From NCBI GenBank assembly GCA_030614585.1, contig JAUWTT010000316.1, positions 1 to 5,490 on the forward strand: DNA of 5,490 nucleotides. Direction: 5' to 3'. The stretch is from Acidobacteriota bacterium. Its GTDB lineage: Bacteria; Acidobacteriota; UBA6911; RPQK01; JAPXNP01. The notes below the pieces were generated by a model that saw only the letters and a program-made list of their open reading frames with translations, was not told the origin of the DNA and ran no database searches. Positions within the stretch are counted from its first letter, which is position 1; every line of letters begins with the position of its first letter. A program made the position numbers and the translations under genes. Positions 1-5,450 of the stretch are shown one piece after another.

Positions 1-492
1 ATCCAGGGCAACCGCGCTGATTGTTGCTCGAGCCGCGACTTCTTCGACCTGACTTTTATTGAGAACCCCTTTCTCGAGTAGTTCCATCGATCGATCACGG
101 GTCCGTTTGTCAAACTCCTCCTGAGCTTTTGCTCGCTCGAATTCAGCCTGGAGGAGCGCTGTGTCCAACCGGAGGATCACCTTCCCCTTCTCGACTGCCT
201 CGCCTTCCGTTACAAAGACTTCTTCAATCTTGCCGGCTAACTCAACGGGAACGTGCACCACACGATTCGGCTCGAGTGTGGCCGGCAACTCCAGAATGTC
301 AGGCATCCGTGAAATCGCCTCAATTTGAACAACCTCAACGTTGACCGGTGGCACTTGCTTCGGAGGAAGGTCTTCAGTCCGGCCGGGCATCCTTGCCACA
401 GTTACCATGACAGCAGCCGCAGCCACGAGTATCACGGCCGAAATCAGGGCTTTCCTTATCCGGGGCCACTTGGCACGACTGGAGGGAGACAT
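1..492 (-). CDS. RND/HlyD-family efflux periplasmic adaptor subunit, N-terminal part (partial)
   Basis: This is the first 164 codons of a membrane-fusion protein, read from ATG at 490-492 and open to the left edge. Such adaptors bridge an inner-membrane pump (RND, ABC or MFS) to an outer-membrane channel in the periplasm. Visible parts: basic residues at 6-14, a membrane anchor at about 15-34 rich in Ala/Val and without a lipobox Cys, a Pro-rich linker (43-49), then the first beta/lipoyl half (about 66-110) with the typical pattern 'GKIEEVFVTEGEAVEKG' ending in 'ILRLD'. An Arg/Lys/Glu-rich helix from 111 onward is the start of the coiled-coil hairpin, including 'LLEKGVLNKSQVEE', common in this family. 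The start is supported by an AGGTGAT Shine-Dalgarno (499-505) six bases upstream. The rest of the gene and any pump gene lie outside the window, so the substrate is unknown. The family call is firm; the subtype (RND versus ABC partner) is open. Confidence 0.88.
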   Translation of the reverse strand, partial: MSPSSRAKWPRIRKALISAVILVAAAAVMVTVARMPGRTEDLPPKQVPPVNVEVVQIEAISRMPDILELPATLEPNRVVHVPVELAGKIEEVFVTEGEAVEKGKVILRLDTALLQAEFERAKAQEEFDKRTRDRSMELLEKGVLNKSQVEEVAARATISAVALD

Positions 493-620
493 AAACTAAT
501 CACCTACCATTCAAGTCAGAGCACTCGCTCAACTTAGCATTCTATTGCAATATCTGAACCAGTGCCCGTCCAAGCTGAAACCCGCATTTGTCCTTGACTG
601 CTTGAGATTGAGTCTTGTTT

Positions 621-648
621 CGGATTTCGAGCTTCGAGCTTCGGATTT
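621..648. repeat. interspersed TTCGAGC-type repeat, copy 1
   Basis: The core contains 'TTCGAGCTTCGAGCTTCGGA', a tandem of a TTCGAGC heptamer flanked on both sides by CGGATTT. A diverged copy in the opposite orientation lies at 5371-5393, where C/T changes give TTCGAAGTTCGAA. Two related copies in 5.5 kb, both outside the confident genes, indicate a small dispersed intergenic repeat family. Its function is unknown. Confidence 0.55.
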
Positions 649-824
649 GGGCGAAGTGACCACTTGGAAAACGCGTTTTGAAGTCGGGGGGCCCAATGGG
701 TCATTTTCCAGAAGCAGCGATACCTGGTGGGTGATTTGGCATAAGGATTTGGGCGACAACGCGGGCTTCTTAAGCAATCCTCTGCGCAACAAACTTCTTC
801 GATGGCCTCCATCAGATGAAGGTC

Positions 825-853
825 TTCAGCGCCCAAAACAGTTCTGTTATGAT
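825..853 (+). promoter_or_regulatory. candidate extended -10 promoter for the enolase-family gene
   Basis: TATGAT at 848-853 is preceded by TG one base upstream (845-846), an extended -10 arrangement. The hexamer 17 bases upstream (825-830, TTCAGC) matches the -35 consensus poorly. Transcription would start near 860, only a few bases before the ATG at 866, so the mRNA would be almost leaderless. Because that conflicts with the weak GAGA ribosome site at 855-858, the assignment is tentative. Confidence 0.3.
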
Positions 854-865
854 CGAGAAATCACC

Positions 866-2278
866 ATGTCCAAGCTAAGAGTTCTCGAGGTCCAATTCTA
901 CGAACGCAACGTCGTCCTGCGGCTCCCTTTTCGATTCGGTGTAATCACGCTGACCGAGGAACCTCAAGCATTTGCCCGAGTCAGAATTCGTTTGGAAAAT
1001 GGAACAGAAGGCTGGGGAGTCTCTGCTGAAGCTCTGGCACCGAAATGGTTCGACAAGAACCCTCTCCTGACGAATGAGGAGAACCTGAACGATCTGAGAA
1101 GCGCACTTTCCACCGCCGCCTTCCTATACATGGCCGAAAGCAGCTGGATGAAGCCGTTTGATCTATTCATGGATCGATTTGATCCGCAGATACTTGCCTG
1201 TCGTAAGAACGGTCTCAACTCTCTTGTCGCCAGCTTCGGTCCGGCTCTTCTAGACCGAGCCATCCTTGATGCAGTGTGCAAGATTGAGCAGGTTTCATTC
1301 TTCGAAGCAGTTCGAAACAACTTGCCGGGAATCCGCGGGGCCGCCTGTATGCCCGAGCTCGCGAGTTTTGACTTCGATCAGTTTCTTCAGCAACTGCATC
1401 CGGCCAACCGAATCCATGCCCGCCATACCGTCGGGCTTCTGGATCCGATTGCCGATAGAGATCTGGAACCGGCTCAGAGACTGAACGATGGTCTTCCCGA
1501 AACACTCGAGGAAGTGATCGAGTTTTACGGCAACACTTATTTCAAACTCAAACTATCCGGGGATGTCGAAGCTGACAGAGAACGTCTCATTTCAATCGCT
1601 TCGGTTCTTGACCGCAGCCAGGAACCGTATTTCGCAACACTCGATGGTAACGAACAATTCGACGATCTGGAGGGTGTCGAGAGACTCTGGACATCCCTGG
1701 AAGCGACACCCGAACTTGAGCGCCTGATAAGATCGATTCTCTTCATCGAACAGCCGATCAAACGCCAGACAGCCCTGGATCAGAATATCTCGACACTAAG
1801 CTCCCGGCAGCCGGTAATCATTGATGAATCGGATAATGACCTGGATGCGTTCCCGAGGGCCCGCGGCCTGGGATATCTGGGAGTTTCGAGTAAGCAGTGC
1901 AAGGGCCTCTATAAGTCTTTCATTAACGCGGCCCGGTGCGCCCTCTGGAACAAAAGAGAGGAGAAGACCTTCTTTATGTCAGGAGAAGATCTGACGACGC
2001 AGCCGGGCATCAATGTCCAACAGGATCTTGCATTGGCAACCTCGTTGGGCATCACTCACCTCGAGCGCAATGGGCACCACTTCTTCAGAGGAATGGCTGA
2101 CTTGTCTCGTATCGAGCAGGAGGCGTTTCTAAAAGCTCATCCAGACCTGTATATCCAGGATCAGGATTTCGTCCGTATCGATATCAAAGCAGGCGAATTG
2201 AGGATTGATTCTCTGGACTGCGTCGGCTTTGCCGCAGGAGCAGAACCGGATTGGAAAGCACTCAGACGAACCAGATGA
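866..2278 (+). CDS. enolase-superfamily enzyme, muconate lactonizing (MLE) subgroup-like, 470 aa
   Basis: A cytoplasmic TIM-barrel enzyme of the mandelate racemase/muconate lactonizing group, which uses Mg2+ and acid-base residues to abstract a proton alpha to a carboxylate. The catalytic set can be read in order: K227-x-K229 ('YFKLKLSG'), metal ligands D260 and N262 ('LDGNEQF'), E295 ('FIEQP') and D320-E321 ('VIIDES'), and a second lysine K343 ('SSKQCKG'). The spacings (31, 35, 25 and 23 residues) follow the MLE/dipeptide epimerase pattern, and Lys on both faces fits epimerase, cycloisomerase or o-succinylbenzoate synthase chemistry. The substrate cannot be named. At 470 residues it is longer than the usual 350-400; most of the excess lies before K229, so the capping domain is enlarged. 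The start at 866 ('MSKLRVLEVQ') matches the family's first beta strand; an upstream ATG at 545 would add unrelated residues. The Shine-Dalgarno is weak (GAGA, 855-858). No neighbour points to a pathway. Confidence 0.85.
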   Translation: MSKLRVLEVQFYERNVVLRLPFRFGVITLTEEPQAFARVRIRLENGTEGWGVSAEALAPKWFDKNPLLTNEENLNDLRSALSTAAFLYMAESSWMKPFDLFMDRFDPQILACRKNGLNSLVASFGPALLDRAILDAVCKIEQVSFFEAVRNNLPGIRGAACMPELASFDFDQFLQQLHPANRIHARHTVGLLDPIADRDLEPAQRLNDGLPETLEEVIEFYGNTYFKLKLSGDVEADRERLISIASVLDRSQEPYFATLDGNEQFDDLEGVERLWTSLEATPELERLIRSILFIEQPIKRQTALDQNISTLSSRQPVIIDESDNDLDAFPRARGLGYLGVSSKQCKGLYKSFINAARCALWNKREEKTFFMSGEDLTTQPGINVQQDLALATSLGITHLERNGHHFFRGMADLSRIEQEAFLKAHPDLYIQDQDFVRIDIKAGELRIDSLDCVGFAAGAEPDWKALRRTR

Positions 2279-2292
2279 GGGCGGTTTGAAGA

Positions 2293-2364
2293 GTCACCAC
2301 CAAGGCACCAAGATCACTAAGGTCTAACCGTGATTCTTGGTGACCTTGGTGACTTGGTGGTGAC
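2293..2364. repeat. long imperfect hairpin in the convergent spacer, possible bidirectional terminator
   Basis: Arms 2293-2322 and 2335-2364 pair over 30 positions with 26 Watson-Crick pairs, two more that would be G-U in RNA, and a 12-base loop. The arms are built of a 9-bp tandem, CTTGGTGAC (2336-2344, 2345-2353), continuing with a variant unit. It sits between the ends of the enolase-family gene and hypB, where a two-way terminator would be expected, but there is no T-run, so intrinsic termination is not shown. The low-complexity ACCAAGG-type units suggest a dispersed repeat that settled here. Confidence 0.65.
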
Positions 2365-2390
2365 CTTGGCCGCCGACTGGCCCAACCTGC

Positions 2391-3056
2391 TTACTGACCT
2401 GAAGCCAGGAGACCTCGCAACCAGTCTTCCCACTTGTCCAACCCGACTCCCGTCCGGCACGAAGTTTCGATTACTTCAAGGTCAGGGTTGATGCTCCTGG
2501 CATTGCCAACGACTCTCTGCATTGAAAAATCCGACGTCCCGAGAAGGTCTGTCTTGTTCACAACCATGAGTCCGGAACGCCGAAACATGGCGGGGTATTT
2601 CAGGGGCTTGTCATCGCCCTCTGTTGTGCTGATCAGAACTACTTTCATCAACTCCCCCAAATCGAAACTCGAGGGACAGACAAGGTTGCCCACATTCTCA
2701 ATAAACAGTAAATCGAGCCGATCGAGATCGACGTCTTTCAGGACCCGCATAATCATCCTGGCATCCAAATGACAGGCTCCACCTGTCACGACCGGCCAAA
2801 CCATCTCACCCCCGCCGGCCTTAATCAGACGAGTTGCGTCATTTTCGGTCTGAACATCGCCGGCGATGAGTCCTATCCTGATGTCATTCCCAAGGGCCTG
2901 TAGCGTCCTTTCGAGCAGACTCGTCTTTCCGGCACCTGGCGAACTGACAAGATTCAGCGCTACCACGGAGTGATGCGAGAACTCATCTCTCGCTTCTTTA
3001 GCCAACCTGTCATTCTCTGAGAGTATCTTTTTCTTTAAGGGAATTCGCTCATTCAT
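2391..3056 (-). CDS. hypB: hydrogenase maturation nickel GTPase HypB
   Basis: HypB is a SIMIBI-class GTPase that works with HypA to load nickel into [NiFe]-hydrogenase in the cytoplasm. Motifs in the 221 residues: P-loop 'SSPGAGKTSL' (38-47), 'AGDVQT' (65-70), metal-site Cys95-His96 in 'GGACHLDA', 'ENVGNLVCP' (120-128) with the third metal ligand Cys127, the HypB signature 'TEGDDKPLKYP' (145-155) and guanine-specificity NKTD (167-170). There is no N-terminal CxxCGC motif and no His-rich stretch, so this is the short form without the high-affinity nickel site or nickel store. It overlaps hypA by four bases (ATGA, 3053-3056) and has its own GAGGT ribosome site at 3063-3067, seven bases from the ATG, inside the end of hypA, so translation is probably coupled. 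No other hyp gene or hydrogenase subunit follows; the next gene is convergent. Confidence 0.97.
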   Translation of the reverse strand: MNERIPLKKKILSENDRLAKEARDEFSHHSVVALNLVSSPGAGKTSLLERTLQALGNDIRIGLIAGDVQTENDATRLIKAGGGEMVWPVVTGGACHLDARMIMRVLKDVDLDRLDLLFIENVGNLVCPSSFDLGELMKVVLISTTEGDDKPLKYPAMFRRSGLMVVNKTDLLGTSDFSMQRVVGNARSINPDLEVIETSCRTGVGLDKWEDWLRGLLASGQ

Positions 3057-3433
3057 GATTCGACCTCGTCATCCGACTCCCCCTCGCAACTTCTTTCAGC
3101 TTCGATGTAGGCAACCTCGAGTTCGTGGCCACTCCGCAGGTCTACTGCGCCGGAACCACATTTCGGGCAAAGGAACGAGCAGTCGCCCAACCTCACATGG
3201 GCTTCACAGTGCCTGCACTTCCCCTCGGCGGGAACCTTTTCGATTTCGAGCTTCGTGTCCGAAAGCGCGGTCCCGCCAATGGCAACCTCATAACTGAACA
3301 GGAGCGCATCAGGCAGCACGCCGCTCACAGCTCCGATTCTCACACCGATCACAGAGACTGAAGAGAGACTCTGCTCTTCCATCTCCTGTACTACAGCCGT
3401 TATGATGGATTCTGCGATCGACAACTCGTGCAT
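3053..3433 (-). CDS. hypA: hydrogenase/urease nickel metallochaperone HypA
   Basis: HypA passes nickel to the hydrogenase large subunit precursor together with HypB, and in some bacteria to urease. The 126-residue protein starts 'MHELSIAESI', giving the essential nickel ligand His2 and the conserved Glu3. The structural zinc site is C73-x2-C76 and C89-x2-C92 ('GKCRHC', 'LCPKC'), followed by 'SGHELEV' near the end. A longer reading from 3454 would put seven residues before Met1 and bury His2, so the ATG at 3431-3433 is chosen; GGTGA lies five bases upstream of it. The C-terminus carries an extra acidic tail (about 115-126, Glu/Asp/Ser-rich) beyond the usual 113-118 residues, which also forms the overlap with hypB. 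An extra Cys85 lies between the zinc pairs and Cys116 is in the tail. It is the first gene of the visible operon. Confidence 0.96.
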   Translation of the reverse strand: MHELSIAESIITAVVQEMEEQSLSSVSVIGVRIGAVSGVLPDALLFSYEVAIGGTALSDTKLEIEKVPAEGKCRHCEAHVRLGDCSFLCPKCGSGAVDLRSGHELEVAYIEAERSCEGESDDEVES

Positions 3434-3478
3434 TTTTTCACCGAGTCCATACAAGCCGCTCGCCCCGGCCCCGGTCGG

Positions 3479-3533
3479 GGGTTAGAACGAGATTCCAAGC
3501 AGCGAACTACGGAATCCACCTAAATTCTAACCC
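3479..3533. promoter_or_regulatory. bipartite inverted repeat in the hypA / ywiC-like divergent promoter region
   Basis: GGGTTAGAA (3479-3487) pairs with TTCTAACCC (3525-3533), and inside it GATTCC (3491-3496) pairs with GGAATC (3511-3516), giving a 9 + 6 bp stem with an asymmetric internal loop. It lies 46-100 bases upstream of the hypA start. The outer right arm includes TAGAAT on the minus strand (3524-3529), a possible -10 for hypA. A GC-rich hairpin (CCCCG 3463-3467 / CGGGG 3476-3480) adjoins it toward hypA. It could be an operator or a folded leader. The symmetry is plain in the sequence; the role is inferred. Confidence 0.45.
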
Positions 3534-3633
3534 GATTGACCGCCTGTGGTTTGACCAACGGGGGAATGAGTGACTTTGATCATTGCGAAAGCGTGCCCAA
3601 AGCCGCCAAATTGAGGGCTGACTCGAGCAGAAC

Positions 3634-4422
3634 ATGAAAGGTTCAATTCCGATACCTCGCGAACATGGAGCGTGGGCCATCCTCTATGGCTCCTTTCTAA
3701 CAGGACTCGCTGCTGCAGGCACATTCAGCCTGCCGCTCCTGCTGTTCCTGCTTGCCGTGACCGGAGTGTTTCTGGCTCACGAGCCCCTCGTTAAACTGGT
3801 CCGATCGCTCAAGCACGGGGGGCGACGCGAACTGATGCAGCGCTGGGCCTTCTGGGTGGCCATCGAACTGACCACAGTTTCTATTGCCGGCGCCATTCTT
3901 GTTTTTCACTATCGACTGCTCACCTTGCTGCCCATTGGGCTTTTCGTTGCCCTGCTGCTGGGCACCCACCTGAAACTCACTGCCGGACGCAAGGAACGAT
4001 CAGTACCTGGACAACTGATTGGTGTGGTTGGACTGACGTCGGCAGGGCCCTCAGCCTATTACGTCAGTTTTGGCGAGATTGATGCCGCCTTCTGGCTCGT
4101 CTGGAGCCTCAATGTCCTCTACTTCGCGAGCGGAATCTTCTATGTAAAGATGCGCGTTAGCAGGTTCCTTAAACCGGCACTGTTCAAGAGTCGAGCTCGC
4201 GATTGTATTGTCTACCATACCCTCCAGACCGCCTTACTCCTGGCTGCTGCATTCAGCGGATGGATCTCCTGGCTGATGTTTCTGGCTTTTGCCCCGGTGA
4301 TATGCAGAGCGTTTTGGCACACGATCCACTCCGAGCGGCAATTGAACATCAAGAGAATCGGATATTCAGAAGTTGTCTTCACAGTGGCTTTCATTGTGCT
4401 CGTCGCTATCAGCTGGTCGTAG
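3634..4422 (+). CDS. YwiC-like family multi-pass membrane protein
   Basis: This 262-residue integral membrane protein has about eight or nine hydrophobic segments (roughly 12-28, 33-50, 72-92, 96-112, 126-145, 150-171, 195-211, 212-228, 245-261). The N-terminal 'PREHGAWAIL' (8-17) is the hallmark of the YwiC-like family, backed by polar patches at 'EPLVKLVR' (50-57), 'QLIGVVGL' (127-134) and 'GIFYVKMRVSR' (167-177). The family's biochemical role is not established. In B. subtilis ywiC lies beside fnr and the nitrate respiration genes, and here the convergent neighbour is a Crp/Fnr regulator. The start at 3634 is the only one keeping the REHGAW motif at its usual place; its ribosome site is weak (GAG at 3625-3627). 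An imperfect palindromic stretch about 3575-3592 (TTGAT half site) could be a Crp/Fnr-type operator but matches poorly. The family assignment is from motif memory. Confidence 0.8.
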   Translation: MKGSIPIPREHGAWAILYGSFLTGLAAAGTFSLPLLLFLLAVTGVFLAHEPLVKLVRSLKHGGRRELMQRWAFWVAIELTTVSIAGAILVFHYRLLTLLPIGLFVALLLGTHLKLTAGRKERSVPGQLIGVVGLTSAGPSAYYVSFGEIDAAFWLVWSLNVLYFASGIFYVKMRVSRFLKPALFKSRARDCIVYHTLQTALLLAAAFSGWISWLMFLAFAPVICRAFWHTIHSERQLNIKRIGYSEVVFTVAFIVLVAISWS

Positions 4423-4430
4423 GTTCCGGT

Positions 4431-4453
4431 CTTGGAGTCTTGGAGTGTTGGAG
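4431..4453. repeat. 8-bp tandem repeat CTTGGAGT, almost three copies
   Basis: CTTGGAGT occurs at 4431-4438 and 4439-4446 and is followed by GTTGGAG (4447-4453). It lies just after the stop of the YwiC-like gene in the convergent spacer. It resembles in style the CTTGGTGAC tandem at 2336-2353 and is probably another member of the genome's simple intergenic repeats. Confidence 0.6.
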
Positions 4454-4508
4454 CAGATTGTTGCAGAAGTCGTAGAAATGTAAAAGGTACTTGCAGCCTT
4501 TAACTCGA

Positions 4509-4533
4509 AAGATTCTCTAAATGTCAGAATCTT
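4509..4533 (-). terminator. weak hairpin across the stop codon of the Crp/Fnr gene
   Basis: AAGATTCT (4509-4516) and AGAATCTT (4526-4533) form a perfect 8-bp stem with a 9-base loop that contains the TAG stop (4517-4519). On the minus strand only a few T residues follow, so it is at best a weak terminator or an mRNA 3'-end structure. Confidence 0.3.
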
Positions 4534-5200
4534 CTCCCTGAGAATACCCCTCCAAGGCAGCGTAATTTCGAATGCACACTCGCCTTCCAGTCTTGACAAC
4601 CCAGCCAAACTGCTGGAGCTTGGAAAAGCTCCGGGAAACGACTTCCCGCACAGTTCCAACAGAATCGGCAATTTCCTGATTCGTGTGGGCTAGTGTGAAC
4701 TCCATGGGCAGTTCACCTCCGGCACTCAGCTCCCGTGCCCGGTTGAGCAGATACTCTCCGATTCTCTGACTGACGTTCCTCAAGGCAAAGCCTTCCACCA
4801 TTCGTGTGGTTCGCCTCAATCTCGCGGAGAGAAGCTTGAGAGCGGCAAGGGCTGCCGCTGGATGATTCACGCAGAACTGGCGCACCTCGTTCTTGGGCAG
4901 AAAAAGCAACTCGGACACCTCGACAGCTACCACGGAGGAGGGGTACGGCCCGTCGTCAAATACTGCCACTTCAGGGAACGTGGCAGCGGGACCGTCCTCA
5001 TGAATGATCTGTTCGCGCCCGTCCGATCCATGGCGAAAGGCTCGTGTCCTCCCACTCATAACGACAAACAAACCTCGAGAAACTTCTCCTGCCGAGAAGA
5101 TCAGATCGCCCGGCTCGAAATGGACTTCACGGCACCTCTCGAGCAGCGGGGTCAACTCGTCAGGAGAAAGCCTGCCAAAGAGTGCGGTCTCCGAAAGCAC
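4517..5200 (-). CDS. Crp/Fnr-family transcriptional regulator
   Basis: A two-domain regulator, 227 residues from the chosen start: a cNMP-binding-type beta-barrel (about 8-110), a dimerization helix (about 115-145) and a C-terminal winged helix (about 147-216). The recognition helix 'VGTVREVVSRSFSKLQ' has R185, E186 and R190, the arrangement of E. coli CRP R180/E181/R185, so TGTGA-like half sites are expected. In the phosphate-binding loop 'FDDGPYPSSVVA' the CRP Arg-Ser is replaced (Pro87-Ser88), arguing against cAMP. Only three cysteines (23, 110, 209) occur and there is no N-terminal Cys cluster, so it is not an Fe-S FNR. Start choice: the frame is open to a TTG at 5270-5272, but no Shine-Dalgarno precedes that codon; GTG at 5198-5200 has AGGA (5206-5209) five bases upstream and gives the usual 'LSETALFGRLSPDEL' N-terminus. 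A second GTG at 5237-5239 is also possible. The signal is unknown; the convergent YwiC-like gene is a plausible associate. Confidence 0.92.
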   Translation of the reverse strand: MLSETALFGRLSPDELTPLLERCREVHFEPGDLIFSAGEVSRGLFVVMSGRTRAFRHGSDGREQIIHEDGPAATFPEVAVFDDGPYPSSVVAVEVSELLFLPKNEVRQFCVNHPAAALAALKLLSARLRRTTRMVEGFALRNVSQRIGEYLLNRARELSAGGELPMEFTLAHTNQEIADSVGTVREVVSRSFSKLQQFGWVVKTGRRVCIRNYAALEGYSQGEDSDI

Positions 5201-5268
5201 TCTAATCCTGTGTTCATCTCGTTTTCCCGCGCCAGCCACTACTCCCGCCTTTCCCTGTAAAAGGATGC

Positions 5269-5316
5269 TCAAATGGAGAGGAACTCATCCATTCCTTGCG
5301 GTCCGATAGGCACCAT
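5269..5316 (-). CDS. possible 15-codon leader ORF upstream of the Crp/Fnr gene
   Basis: An ATG at 5314-5316 is preceded by GAGG seven bases upstream, the best ribosome site near this end of the regulator gene. It encodes 'MVPIGPQGMDEFLSI' and stops at TGA (5269-5271), overlapping the upstream TTG of the regulator frame. It could be a leader peptide, or chance. I cannot assign a function. Confidence 0.25.
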   Translation of the reverse strand: MVPIGPQGMDEFLSI

Positions 5317-5370
5317 GATATCGCCTCAGTCCAGCGCGTTAAAGGCCCTGTTGCTCAAACCGGAAAAGCG

Positions 5371-5393
5371 GAAGTTCGAAGTTCGAATCCGGA
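5371..5393. repeat. interspersed TTCGAA-type repeat, copy 2 (inverted relative to copy 1)
   Basis: GAAGTTCGAAGTTCGAATCC with flanking bases is, read on the minus strand, about 20 of 24 positions like the repeat at 621-648 when one gap is allowed. It has two overlapping TTCGAA palindromes. It lies in the 5' region of the Crp/Fnr gene, which otherwise contains no ordinary gene up to the right edge. Confidence 0.5.
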
Positions 5394-5450
5394 GATTCTC
5401 GCCAATTAGGATGACGCAACGGAAACTTTGGAGTAGAATCTTGAGTTGAA

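Larger units (their letters stand above)
493..865. other. gene-free spacer between divergent adaptor and enolase-family genes
   Basis: This 373-base stretch separates two divergently read genes. Plus-strand codons in frame with the enolase gene are open back to an ATG at 545, but the 107 residues they would add are Trp/Ser-rich, resemble no domain I know, and are partly encoded by an interspersed repeat (621-648). I therefore treat it as non-coding. It must hold the promoters of both neighbours. A TAGAAT (539-544, minus strand) could be a -10 for the adaptor gene, but no good -35 partner is visible. Confidence 0.6.

Noticed and set aside
129..537. Short plus-strand open frames over the adaptor gene
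   Set aside because: The minus strand here encodes a recognisable membrane-fusion protein with anchor, lipoyl half and coiled coil, so these frames are shadows.
964..1505. Minus-strand open frames (118 and 96 codons) inside the enolase-family gene
   Set aside because: They are antisense shadows of a gene with a full catalytic motif set.
3576..3589. FNR box upstream of the YwiC-like gene (TTGAT-N4-GCGAA)
   Set aside because: Only the left half site matches; the right half deviates at two of five positions, so it is not called as a site.
3527..3724. Minus-strand open frame (65 codons) in the divergent promoter region
   Set aside because: It runs into the start of the YwiC-like gene, has no recognisable pattern and no clear ribosome site.
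3697..3969. Minus-strand open frame (90 codons) within the YwiC-like gene
   Set aside because: It is Gln/Glu/Gly-rich, the usual antisense image of a Leu-rich membrane protein.
4862..5309. Plus-strand open frames opposite the Crp/Fnr gene (132 and 101 codons)
   Set aside because: They lie antisense to a clear regulator gene, show no domain pattern and no convincing ribosome site.
5378..5404. tRNA-like 3' end (GTTCGAATCC followed by a sequence ending TCTCGCCA)
   Set aside because: The bases before TTCGAAT do not pair with those after it to form a T stem, and no acceptor partner, D arm or anticodon arm can be found upstream. The similarity is explained by the TTCGAA repeat.
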